A stretch of 64,000 nt of DNA, taken from the NCBI RefSeq assembly GCF_000208865.1, contig NC_018393.1, forward strand, positions 1,054,001 to 1,118,000. Direction: 5' to 3'. The DNA is from Neospora caninum Liverpool. Taxonomy: Eukaryota; Apicomplexa; Conoidasida; Eucoccidiorida; Sarcocystidae. A program made the position numbers and the translations under genes. The notes below the pieces were generated by a model. The model had not been told where the DNA came from. It made no database searches and was given only the letters and a program-made list of their open reading frames with translations. Of the stretch, positions 32,173 to 43,348 are shown piece after piece (position 1 is the stretch's first letter; the number at the start of each line of letters is the position of its first letter).

Positions 32173-35100
32173 ATGCCGCCCTCTCGACACAGTGCGCGAG
32201 AGCGACGCGCGGTCGCCGCCTCGTCTTCGTGCTCACTTTCTTCCCGAGACGGCGAGTACGCGCCCGATGACGCGCGTCGGCAGGCTCCGAACGCGAAGGA
32301 CGTCGAAGTCCACGCTGCGGAGAAGGCGAGGCCGCCCTCGCCGCCCCTCCCCCACGCCCATGGGTCGTCGGCCTCGCCCGCGTTGGGTCCGGCTCTCCTG
32401 GCCCCCGTCAGTCCGCACAGCGTGCGTCGGGCCGGGACGAAGCGGCGCCAGCGTCGCACACCTGCGGCGAAGAACGCGTGGAGCAAAACCAAGTTCCTCC
32501 GCCAGTTCGAGGACGAGCAAAACGCGAGACGCGAAGAACGGTTCTGCTTCCCCGTACACTCCATGTGTCAGGCCGAGGGGTACAACCTCCGGGCGCTCTA
32601 CGAAGCCCTCATCGCGTAAGGGCTGTCGGCGCGAAACATTCAAGTCGCGCGGTTTAGGCGAGCAGTCCGACGACAACAGAAAACCAAGAGGCGAAACTCC
32701 TCGGCGTGACTGGGGCGTCCGACAGTGTCTACACGCGCCCCGCTTGTCCCCGTCTCGAGTTGTCTCGCGTTGCCTTTTTTCTCCTCTCTCCCTCCTTGCG
32801 CGTCTTCACACGCCGTCTCAGTGCGAACGGTGCTAGACACAGAGAAGGGCCAGTGTCTGTTGTGTCGGAATCGGGTCCAACGTTTTTGGACGCGTCTCTG
32901 CAGAGAAATGAAAACACCTTCGCACACGCATCTGGAGACATATACGCCGCTGTATTCGTGTGTATAATTACACACACATTTGTGGGTACACAAACACATG
33001 TCCCCCTGTGTATTTTTATGCTCCTGTGTCTACGAAACGCTAACTTGGGAATGTCGTTTCTTTGTTTTGCACTGCTGGGCAGACGGCACTGCTACGCGCG
33101 TTTTCTTGACGACAGCGGAACAGTTTTGTATTTGGAGCTGCCGGACGACGACCTTCCTATGATCGAGGTTAAGGTGAGGACAAGCACGAGCGCGCGGGCG
33201 GATTTGCGCGGCACGTGCTTCCTCTCCCACTTTGTCTCCTCTCTGCTTTTGCCGAGAACATCTCTGGCTCTTTGTGAATCCGATCGTGCGACGCTCTCGT
33301 TCCGTCTGCAGGCATCTCTCGACCTGGCGCTTGCCGCATCTGACCACCCAAAGATCTTCTCGTCTTCTCTTTCTTCTCTTTCTTGTTTCTTTGTCTTCGC
33401 TCCTGCCCCGCTCTCCGTCTTCGTGCTTTTCGTCGTTTTCTGTCCGTTTCGGCTTCCTGCTGTTCCCTCTCTCTTCTTGCTCTTTTCTTCTGGTTGGTCC
33501 CATCTTCGCTTCTTGTTTCTCACTCTCCTCTCTCTTTTCCTTGCCCGTTTCCTCTTCTCCTTCTCCATCTTCTTCTCCCTCTTGCTCTCCCTCTCGCTCT
33601 CCCTCTTGCTCTCCTTGTTTTCTCTCTGTATACTCACTCTTGTTCTCCCTCAGGGCCTGCCGCCCCATGCACCTTTCCTCTTACTCTCTTTCTGGTTCCC
33701 TTTCTTGTTCTCTCTCTTGCTCTCCAACTTGTTCGCGCGTTTGTTCTCTTCTTGTTCTCGTTCGTGTTCGCCGCCGCGGTATCTTCCTTGTTCTCTCTGT
33801 TAATCTCCGTCTTGTTCTCTTTCCTTTTTTTTTTATTTGTCTCTTGTCCTCCCTCTTGCTCTCCCTCTTGTTCTCCCTCTTGTTCTCCGCCGTGTTCTCC
33901 CTCTTGCTCGCATCGTGGTCTTTCTCTCGTTCCCTTTTCTTTGCATGTCCTGCTCCTTCCTGTCCGTGCCTCTCCTCCAGGCGCGGAGCCAAGATCGCTA
34001 CGAGACGTTCCTGCGAGTGCTGGCGCCTGGCCCCCATCGACAGTCGTGTGCTTCGTCGCCGCTTCCGCATCTGTGGGGGGTGTCTCCGGAGCGACGCAAG
34101 CCCTCGCACTTCGCCTTTGGCGGATCCGCGGACGCGCCGCCCGGTGGTGTGGACGCGCGCCCGCTGCTTTCGACCGCTGCAGGCTCCGCGCAGCCGCAGG
34201 GCGAAGAGGCGCCTGACGACACGCGCGGCGACTCCGCAGTGGGGAGACGCGGGTCGCTTTACCGGGACTACTCGGCGCCTGCGCGAGGGCACTTCTCCAT
34301 GTTGCGCGGAGAGCGGGAGGAGGCTGGCGAGCCGGACGGCCAGCAGGGGCAGCGGCGAGGCGAGGAGACCGGCGCCCGAGGCCGGAGAGATCGCGACGGA
34401 AAGAGCGCCTTCGACACCTTTCACGAGAAGGCGCGGAGCCACTCGCAGTCGAGTGTCTCTTCGACCCCGTCGTGTGAGCGGAACCCGTGCGCGGGGCGAT
34501 GCGAAGGGCGAGAAGGAAGCGACGGGGATGCGGAACAGTTCCTGGACGCAGCTGAGCGAGGCAGCGCGCGAACCGTCGACGACCGAGAGAGGCGCCGACG
34601 CGAACAGGAGACAGGGGACCACGACCTGTCGGACGACGAAACGACTGCGCAGTCGCGAAAACACGCGTCGATGAGGCGCCGTCGGGAAAAACACGGCGCC
34701 GTCGCGGCGTCTCTGTCCCCCACCTTCTCGCTTTCGTCAGTCGACCGAGCCGAGAGCACCGACAGCTCCCCGAGCGCGCGCGGGTTCTTTGGCCAGTTTC
34801 TGGTCGACCGCACTCGCTCCGTAGAGGCCAGACCCGCTGGGAGTGCCGCAGTCTCCAAGCTCAGTTCGTTCTCGCTCTCGGCTTGGACGCGCGCCGGCAA
34901 GGGCGGAGGCTTCAGCTTCGAGGCGAACGCGACGCGCAGAGACCGTGGCGACGAAGCAGCCGAAGAACTCGCGTACTTTCCCCTTGCTGGAGAGGAAGGG
35001 CGCGACGACAACGCGTCGCGCGTCGTCGTCCTGCAGCCGAGACGAGAAGAAAAGGACCGAGAACGCGAAGGCGAAGAGAGAGAGGGAGACCGCAGCGGAT

Positions 35101-36086
35101 CATGCTTTGTGTTTTCGAACGGCGCCATTGTGGTGTGGGGCCGCGGCGACGTCGGTGGCTCTGAGATCAAGAGAGACATGCTCAGCAACTTGCTTTGGTT
35201 CCTGGGAAAATTCGCAAGTAAGCCGGAAGAAAGCGCCAGGGCGAATGGACAGAAAACAGGGAAGAAGAACCGCGTCGTTTGTGCGCAGGAAACAACCCAG
35301 CTCTTGCGGTTCGCCCGTGTATACAACTCGAGATCTCTGCTGGCTTCTCAAAAAATCCTTCCCTCCCTAGATGCTGCTTCGTTTGTCAGTGGGATATGTA
35401 TACCTTTCTCTCTCTCGCCGAAATTATGTATATACACCAAGCAAGCGTTTCACAACGAGGAATGCAGAGTACACCTTCACTTTCGGTCGCGAACCGGGTG
35501 TCCTCCCACGCGCATTCCGTCTCAAGTGAGCTGGCTCCTTCGGCCCCTCGCGGTTCGGTGACTGCTGGACGCCCTGCCTCGTTTCCTCTCACTGAGCGTC
35601 TGGCTCTTCCGGACTGTGTGGCCTGAAACTCTCCAGCCGGATTCCTCCGCGTCGACATGACTCAGGAAGACGTGATGTTCTACTCCTACATCGACGATCT
35701 CCGGCACTGGTCGCCTTCGTCTGCGGTGAGAAGCCCCGTCAGAGTGGCGGACACCGCCTCTCCTCTCCCAGAGGCACAGAGCCGCCCGTCTTTAGCGCTT
35801 GGACAGAGAAGTGCAACTCTTTATTTGTTATTTGTTAATAAACAACAAAATTGCATTTCCTCTGGAGGACACCGGTACAGGCAGAGGGGACAGACAAGCA
35901 CAGAGACACAAGTTCTCCGATGCATGTCTTGGTAGATAAACTGAGAGACCGAAGAGCCTACAGCCGTCCCGTTCTCTCTCGCTCGCCGCGTATCTGTCAA
36001 AGTATACCTGGTTGCGTGGGCGTCTGTGTGCGCATCTCTGCACTGTTCCGAGAAGATGCGTTGCTGTACCCCCCCATATATATATA

Positions 36087-36123
<37 letters not shown>

Positions 36124-39100
36124 GTGTGCGTGTATCTTTTCTTTACATTTGCCGCTAGGCGTGCATGCCCCGAAGTGGAGCTAGAAATGGCCTTGCGTGT
36201 CCTGATGGTTATGGGGAACGGTCCGGAGTGAGGATGAAGCGCCAGGCGACTGCTCACCTCTGTTTTCCTGTCGCGTGCCTGGTCCCTGTGCAAAGATATT
36301 TCCTCCCCCGCTTTCTCTCTGCCTCTTCAGTCGTCGTGAAAGTTTTGCAAAGGCAATGGAGGTGCTGTTGAGGAGTTTGTGGTGTTGCCGCTGTCGCAGA
36401 TCCCACGGAGACGCATCAAACAAAACCGCCTCTACCTGAAGGTATGCCTGTTGGGTTTTCCTTCTGCGCTTTGTGTTTCTTGTTTCCCCTTTAATATCCC
36501 ACCTCTTCACCTTCTCGTCATCCTCGTCCGCGTGTGTCCTACGTACTTTTGCCTGCTCGCTTTTTCTCGCTGCTTCTGCTGTTCGCGATTTCGAGTCTGC
36601 CTTCGTCCACGCAAAGGCGCGTTGCCGCGCGCGTTGCCCATCTTCAGCGCGTCGTTCCTGTTTCTTTCTCGTCAGTGTTCGTCGCCAGCGTGATCTTTCT
36701 GGTGCACTCCGCAAATTCGCTTGTCTCGCCCTCCTCTCTCCACCTTCGAGCCGCTCGAAGCGTCTTTGCTTTTGCTTTTCGAAGGCCAACACAGCTCTGC
36801 CGGGTATGCTCTGGGTGGCGCGGTGTCTTCTGCTCCGTCTCCCGCTTCTCCGCATCTCTTTTCCGCAAAAAAACGCACGTCCACTGTGGACCGTGTCTTC
36901 GCTGCCTAATTAACGTAACAACATAGAAGATTAAGCTGAATTACGTTCAAACTTTACACTGGATACGTTTTAATGTTTTTTTTCAGACGCGAGAGGTCTC
37001 GGAGAAGCTGGCTGCGTCCTTCGCAATCGCTCAGTCGGTTCGCCTCGACGTGTACGGTGAGTCTCGCCTCCATAGGCTCATATTCGCAGTCTCTTCTTCT
37101 CGCCGGTTCCCCTTCTCAGTTGGAAGAAATCTTCCGGTCTCTCTGGGCGTTCGTCGTCTCTCCGCGCCTCTCTGCCGTTGATTTTCTTTCCGCTGGCAAG
37201 AAGCGTCGTTCCTCGGGGACTCGCGTCCTTTTCCTCCCGACTTGTCTCTGGGAGTTTTCCCGAGGACTTACGTCGCAGGCGACACAATCGAAATGTGTCT
37301 TTCTGTGAGAAATAACGTCGGCTATTGTCACGTGTTCGCGCGAAGCTTCTCCTGAGAAAGCTTCGATCCCGGCAGGCTGCGGAAGAGAAAAAACGCTTCA
37401 CGAGGCATATCCACAGAGACGCACATACGCCTTAAATAGTGCTAGTAATCCTGCAGGTATAGATACCGCGCTTAAAGTTGCCTTGTATCTTCATATGTTC
37501 GTGAAGGAGACTAACTTTCTATCGCACTCAATGGGATCAATCTTACAGGCGGCTTTCGGTTTGATGGAACTTTCACACCTAGCTACCTCCATACCAGGCA
37601 GCTGGTTCGCAACACGGCTGCGTATCGTACCTGAATACCATTTTATATCATAGCGTGCGGCGTTAACAGGGAAACCATCCAAACGCAGTGTGGCAGGGTG
37701 GGACTGGTGCATGCATGGAGAGCCATTTAAGTCCATATATACATATATATATATATAGACATGTGTAGGTGCATATATATATGTATATGTATATATATAT
37801 ATATGTATGTATATGTATATGTATGTATATGTATGTATATGTATGTATATGTCTCTAATCTAGGGGAGGCGGGGGAACACGCCGGTGTTCGTTTCCGTCC
37901 ACTTATCATTGGCTAGTTTTTCTCACGCAATACGTTTTGCGTTCTGCTGGGTGCTATCTGTCGAGTTCGTTTTCGCGGCTTCGTTTGTTTTCGCGTGACT
38001 TCGCGTCGACGCCCGTCTTAGAGGCGGATCTCTGGGGATGTGCTTCTGGAACATTTTTCTCGTCTTTCCGCGCGGTTGTGCGGTCCCGGCGGCTCTTCTG
38101 GTTGCAGAGGCTCTAGTGAACGAGACGATTGCGCGAGTGCAGGAGGTGCCGGAGCGCATGTCCCGTTTCGGCTGCGATTTTTCCGGCGAGGAGAGTAACC
38201 ACGGAGGCTGGCTCTCGCTCTTCCAAATTCGGAGTTGTCTGAAAGAGGGAGAAGAGGAACAGTGTGACGCGTACAACAAGCAGTTCGCCGACCTCTCCGT
38301 GAAAATCATCAACGTGAACATCATCGAAAGTATGCAACGCAGGGACAGTTCTCTCCTGAGCTCAACAGCATCCTTTGTCTTCATATGAGGCGGCCTGTAT
38401 CTATCTATGCCTCTCTATCTCTATACAGGTGTCGCCTACGTGGGGAGGAGCTCTTAGATTTACAGATATATACACCGTTATTTCTATCTATTTCTGTGCA
38501 CGTGCTTTCTTGGATGCCTTCGGTAACAACACTAACACCGTGTACAGTTATATATATAGATAGATATGTTTATCAGATGTCGCACCCCTGCAGGTTCAGC
38601 AGCCTCGTCGGGATAGGTTTGTGGGCTTGTAGGTGTATCCGAACATCCGCCACACAAGTGTGCCGCGGGAGGATCCGTCCTTCGGCTGTCCGAGCGTATC
38701 CACGCAAGACTGTCCAGCGTATTAAGTCCGTCCTCTGAGTAGAAACAACCACTGTTTACGGGTTTCTTCTCTTTCTCTTGCGCTGTGCTGAGTTCGTTTC
38801 TCATTTTTCTGTTTGCCTGTTTCCTCGGGCTCGGACTTCTTCGTGTCATCGCGTTGTGTGTCTGGTGTGTTCAAAGCGTCGTAAAGTAACGCGAGAGTCA
38901 AAGAAACGGGTTGCTCGCGTTTGAACGCGTGCCGTGGCGCCGCTGCTTGCACCTGCGAACGTTTTGAGTCGACACTCTCCGCGTTTCGGCTCCATTCGCT
39001 TGGTTGTTTTTCGTTCTCTTCCATGCAGGCTTCCTGGACGTCCCTGACTTCTTCTGGGAGGATGACAGATGGCAGTCGTTCTGGCAGCGAGTGAGGGGAA

Positions 39101-40545
39101 AAATAAGGGAAGGAAACGTCAGCGGCACATGCACATAGACTCCATCTATCCTTTTGCAGGTTACCATTTACGCAGAATACATCCCCACATATACGTTTAA
39201 ACCGGTTAAGTTTTGCGCATTGGTTTAGACGGATCCAGGGCGACGGTGACGACGTGCATGCGGACGTATGTACAAGATGTACACATGTGTCCAGATAGTT
39301 CTCCATGTGGACACATAGAAGCAAAGTAAGGATGTCTGCGTGCACGAGTGGGTGTATGAACGAACTCATCACTTCATAGGTGGGCATCTCGTGAGAGCAG
39401 GAGTGTCCTCGATTTCCGTTGTCAATCCCGTGGGAAATGGCGGGGGGAAGGAATCTGCCAGGTAAGTTGATCCTGTTTCTAACGTTCTGTTCTGGCTGTC
39501 TGTAGGTCCACCACCACCTGGAGCTGCAAGAAAGGATTGACATTCTAAACACTCGCTACTCATGCATTCGTGAGCTCCTCAACCTAGTCCGGCGCGAACA
39601 GTCTCAGGGTAGGCGCGAATCTCCAGCCCTTTCGACTGGGATGAAAACGATTGCGGAACATCGTGCAGAAGCCCACATTTGTGCCCCACCCTGTTCCTCG
39701 TCGCGAGTTTGCAATATTAGACATGCCTACGTATGCTTCAATTTCCCTATTTATGTATAATCATGCACGTAGCTTACAGATGCGTGTATGTGTGTGCATA
39801 TCCGTGCCCACAAAAACTACCGGAAACGTATACGTTACATGCATGCATGTGCAGATTCGTGTACATTAGAAAATGCATATATATATATATATATATATAC
39901 ATACATACATACATACATACATACGTGCAGGTGCAGGAATGTGTAAATTCACGTAGGAGACCGAGTCCCTCTGTCTGTGTAGAAGCGTAGTTAGACAGTT
40001 AGGTCGTGTCGTTGCACATTGCGCCTCGAGAGAGTCTTTCCAACGTGGTTGCGGGGAGAATCTGTCTAGAAGATGAAATTGGGCTTTTTGTTCTGATTGC
40101 CGCTCGGTTTCGTCTCCTACAGACCACGAGTTCCGCTTGACTTGGATTATCGTCCTGCTCCTCATAGCCCAGGTGAGGAAAGAGAGGCCACACAACACGA
40201 CGGGGCACGTTTTTAGACGCGCCCACTTTTCTCCTGTTTCCTTCCAACTTCCCGTGCATCTGTCTGGTGACGCGTTGCGAGTCTACCGGTATGTATAGTG
40301 TTTGGATTCGGGCGGTGGGGCACGTGATGATGATTATGTTTCTCGGCGTTCTGTTGCGCTGCCTGCGTTTCTCGTTCGCTCCTTGGTCACCTGCTTGATT
40401 TCCCTGTGTCGATTGCACATGCGGCGAACCCGAGACGGAGACTCGATGGCCTGCAGCGTCCGTGCACCGCTCGATTGCCTTTCTATGCGGATGCGTGCAG
40501 GTCATTGCAGCGGCCGTGAAGTACGTCGTGTTGAACCAGTCGTGA
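32173..40545 (+). CDS. DUF155 / RMD1-family (RMND1-like) membrane protein, 11 exons
   Basis: Model: 32173-32615, 33083-33173, 33981-35217, 35637-35725, 36343-36441, 36987-37056, 38108-38329, 39029-39090, 39506-39608, 40123-40172, 40501-40545; all junctions keep phase and give 836 residues. Family signatures in order: CQAEGYNLRALYEAL (exon 1), ARFLDDSGTVLYLE (exon 2), FVFSNGAIVVWG near residue 556 (exon 3), EKLAASFAIAQSVRLDVYE (exon 6/7), VPERMSRFG (exon 7), SFLDVPDFFWEDDRW near residue 751 (exon 8), LELQERIDILNTRY (exon 9), and a C-terminal hydrophobic helix (LTWIIVLLLIAQVIAAAVKYVVL) from exons 10-11. This is the full DUF155 layout with a large Arg/Ser/Glu insert in exon 3. Human RMND1 of this family supports mitochondrial translation at the inner membrane; yeast Rmd1/Rmd8 are less understood, and the N-terminus here is not a clear presequence. 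The ATG at 32173 is the first in frame. The exon 5 acceptor is uncertain (36343 or 36373). Confidence 0.85.
33361..33960 (+). repeat. Pyrimidine-rich low-complexity tract in DUF155 intron 2
   Basis: A 600-bp C/T tract with loose 12-bp units of the type CTCCCTCTTGTT. It lies within the 807-bp intron between 33173 and 33981. Several forward frames stay open across much of it purely from composition. Confidence 0.8.
36076..36121. repeat. (TA)n microsatellite in DUF155 intron 4
   Basis: Nearly perfect TA repeats with one GC interruption; intronic. Confidence 0.9.
37734..37852. repeat. TA/TATG microsatellite in DUF155 intron 6
   Basis: Compound TA and (GTAT) repeats, about 120 bp, within the 1051-bp intron between 37056 and 38108. 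Confidence 0.9.
39875..39924. repeat. (TA)n(CATA)n microsatellite in DUF155 intron 9
   Basis: TA repeats followed by about six CATA units; intronic. Confidence 0.9.
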
Positions 40546-41380
40546 TTTCCCCCTCGCTTTTCACCTGGTAAGGGAACTGTGCAGACGTGGCCGTGAAAGC
40601 AAAGCTCCGCTTTCTTTTCAACAAAACGGCAAAACTTTCTACGGGACGTGGGGGGCTACGTCCTTTTTTCACCGGGCCCCTGCAGCGCCTGGGGGAAGGG
40701 ACGCGATGGAAGAAAACGGAGCGGAAGCGACTTTTCTTTTCCTTCCGCTCCTGCAAAATAATCAATGAGCTTCAACGCTGAGCGTCATTTTCCCTTCAAC
40801 CGGGTGTGCCTTGGCTGGTGGGGATAGAGCAGGGGCGAAAGGTGGGTGGTCTCCGGTCGAAATGGCCACGAAAACCAGCTGAAGCGAAAGGGCGATCAAG
40901 CAAAAGAATTGCTTTTTTGTGCGCAACATGTTGGAGATCGAGTGGCGAAAAGGACAAAGGGCGTGCATCTTTCTCTTCGTAGACTCCCCCGCGGAACCGA
41001 GAGAGGCAGGTGCTTCGCCAGGCGGGACGTGCATATAGACAGAGTGTGCGAGCGCAGACGCAGCCCAGAAGAGAAAGAGAGCAGAGCGAGAAAGAAAGAG
41101 AGCCAACCGAGAATCCAGAGAGCAACTGGGTTGTGTCCCTTGCTTTCGTTTGCACTTTCGGTCCCTCCGCTCCCAGCGGGGAAGAGAGAAAGGTGGAGAC
41201 GCGACGAGCAGAGGTTCATGAGTGGAACGCGTTTTTCGAGGACCGGAAACGAATGGAAACGCAACCGAGCTTGCCTGCCTCCATACGATTTTCTTTAGTG
41301 GTCAATCTATGCATCCACACTTGTATCCATGACAGGCTATCTGTGTATCCACCCATCCACTCTTTTTCCCTATCTATCCA

Positions 41381-41462
41381 TCTATCTATATATATGTATA
41401 GATATAAGTAGATAGAGATATACACACGGGGAAGAGTTTGTATATATATATATATATATATA
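41381..41462. repeat. TATC/TA microsatellite
   Basis: Mixed CTAT and TA repeats, intergenic. Confidence 0.85.
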
Positions 41463-42588
41463 TGTGGGTAATGCCTGTCTTTGTGTGTGCTGCTTGTTCC
41501 GGCGATGTGGAAGGCACTTCAGTACTGGGTAAGGAAGTCTCGAGGTTTGAATTTTCTCAGAACACGTGGTTTTGCGCATAGGATTCCAGGCTCGTACAGA
41601 CATATTTTTGGGGCTCATCAGTCTTTTTGTTTCTTAGCTGATCACGGTCAGTAAGACGTACCCGAGAAAAGGGTTGAGGCGATTATCGTTTTGCTGTGCA
41701 AACTTTTGTGCGTGCATATCCTCGTAACGCTGTACTGTACGTGTTTGTAGATTCGTGTAAACATGCATGTATTTACTTATCTCTTCGCGTGGGATTGTAC
41801 GGCAGAAATCTTCCAGTGGCCCGCCCGCATAGTGTGGCATCATTTACTTGTTTTTCCCTTTCTTCCTCCGGGCAGCCCCTCAGTGAAAAGGAACGTTGTT
41901 TATTTCTTTTATTTGACGCGTTAAGAGAATGTTTCTCCTATGGTATGATACCTCTGGGTGTCCTCGTTTCTGTAAACGGAGTCCCCAATTGGGCCCAGGC
42001 GAGGCACGGCCGGTGTCTGCCTCGTTACGTCGCCTGTTAGACTGTCCGGAGAGACGCCCAATGTGTCAGGGAGTTCTGCCACGCATAAAAAGCGCGTTCA
42101 CGCCTCAACGTATGTAAATTAGGCTCCAGAGCCTTTCAGAACGGTGCCATCGATCGCGTAGGTATTTGTACAGCATCGCACATTTTTGCCGGCTTTGTCC
42201 ACTAGAGCTCCGGAGGGAGGAAGCAGAAGGCCCCGTAAAAACCCCCCCAGTCACATGGAGTGTGATACTAAGGACTGAAAAAGTCAATCATACAGAGCAG
42301 GAGCGCCCGTAATCAGGACGTGAGAAGCCAAAAATATCAGAAGGCCGATCCATCCCGCACCCCTGGCCGTGTTGACACTAGCGCTGAATGGCGGGTCGCC
42401 CACATGACCACGCGCCGCCTGAGAGAAGCCGTTGTCAGGTTGGAGGAATGCACATTTCCTTCGTCGTTCTTCTAGCGAGAGTCCACACTATGACAGACGC
42501 CTACAGAGGCGCCACGGAGATGGCCGTGGTACCAAATTCTGGGGTCCGGCACGAACGTCCCTGCCCACTATAGCAGACCAGAACGAAA

Positions 42589-42969
42589 ATGAATGTACAC
42601 TGCACACTGTTTGCGTGTTTATGGTACAGCCTCCATAGCGTTGGTGTGACTGTTCGTTATCGGAAGACAAGTATCGCGGCGTGGGGTCCTAAAATTCTTG
42701 CTACTCTCCTGACTATATTCCCTGTGTGCGAAATTTGGGTGTTGTTCCCATCTCTTGTGTTACTGGCTGCTGAACTCTGGACGGAGGAGGCCGAGAACAC
42801 AGAGTATCTGCTTTTCGGCGGAGAGACGATAGAATGGCTGTCTCTGCCATATGTCTCTTGGAGCAAGTATCGGCGTTTCTTTAGGTTGAACTCCGATGAC
42901 CGACACCCAACGACAGCGCGTAGCGCACGAAATCCAAGGAGGCTCTTAACCAGTGAAAACTGCAGTTAG
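42589..42969 (+). CDS. Possible small membrane protein (unsupported)
   Basis: An ATG frame of 126 residues. Residues about 37-65 (ILATLLTIFPVCEIWVLF and the adjoining LVLLAAELW) form one long hydrophobic stretch, followed by an acidic patch and a basic C-terminus. No homologue is recognised. Its position 380 bp upstream of the CFAP92-like start could also make it a 5' leader frame. Composition is only weakly coding-like. Confidence 0.2.
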   Translation: MNVHCTLFACLWYSLHSVGVTVRYRKTSIAAWGPKILATLLTIFPVCEIWVLFPSLVLLAAELWTEEAENTEYLLFGGETIEWLSLPYVSWSKYRRFFRLNSDDRHPTTARSARNPRRLLTSENCS

Positions 42970-43348
42970 AGCGTTTGCTTTCGAGAACCTCACTCGTTCA
43001 GTCTGTTTGGTTTCTTCCGCGTGGTGCAACGGAACACTGAAAAATAATGGCCTGCAACAGCCAGGCTCCCCTCCTTGCTTGCTGCCCCTTTATTGAAAAA
43101 TCCCTCGAACACGTGCGGGGGCCCACGCCGGTAGGGCTTCGATATATCTGCCTGACGACGTTTCCTCTGAGACCGGCGGTCGGCAGGGGGAAAAGAGTCG
43201 ATGTGCGCAGCTGCTAGTTTGCAGCGTCGCCTTGTCAAAGCCAGTGCTCACTGCCGCCCTTCTGGTCTTAGACAGTGCTTCACCGGGAAAAGCCTGCGGT
43301 GGAGAGAGAGCGCCCCTCGAATAGCAACGGCGAAATGACAGGAAAAAA

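Larger units (their letters stand above)
40546..43348. other. Intergenic region between DUF155 and CFAP92-like genes
   Basis: 2.8 kb without a confident gene. It contains a TA/TATC microsatellite (41381-41462). An ATG frame at 42589-42969 (+) encodes 126 residues with a hydrophobic stretch; it is listed separately at low confidence. The right end should hold the promoter of the CFAP92-like gene. Confidence 0.5.

Noticed and set aside
37490..37740. Forward frame with IVPE-like string suggesting a nuclear copy of cytochrome b
   Set aside because: The surrounding residues do not fit cytochrome b and the frame is broken; resemblance is too short.
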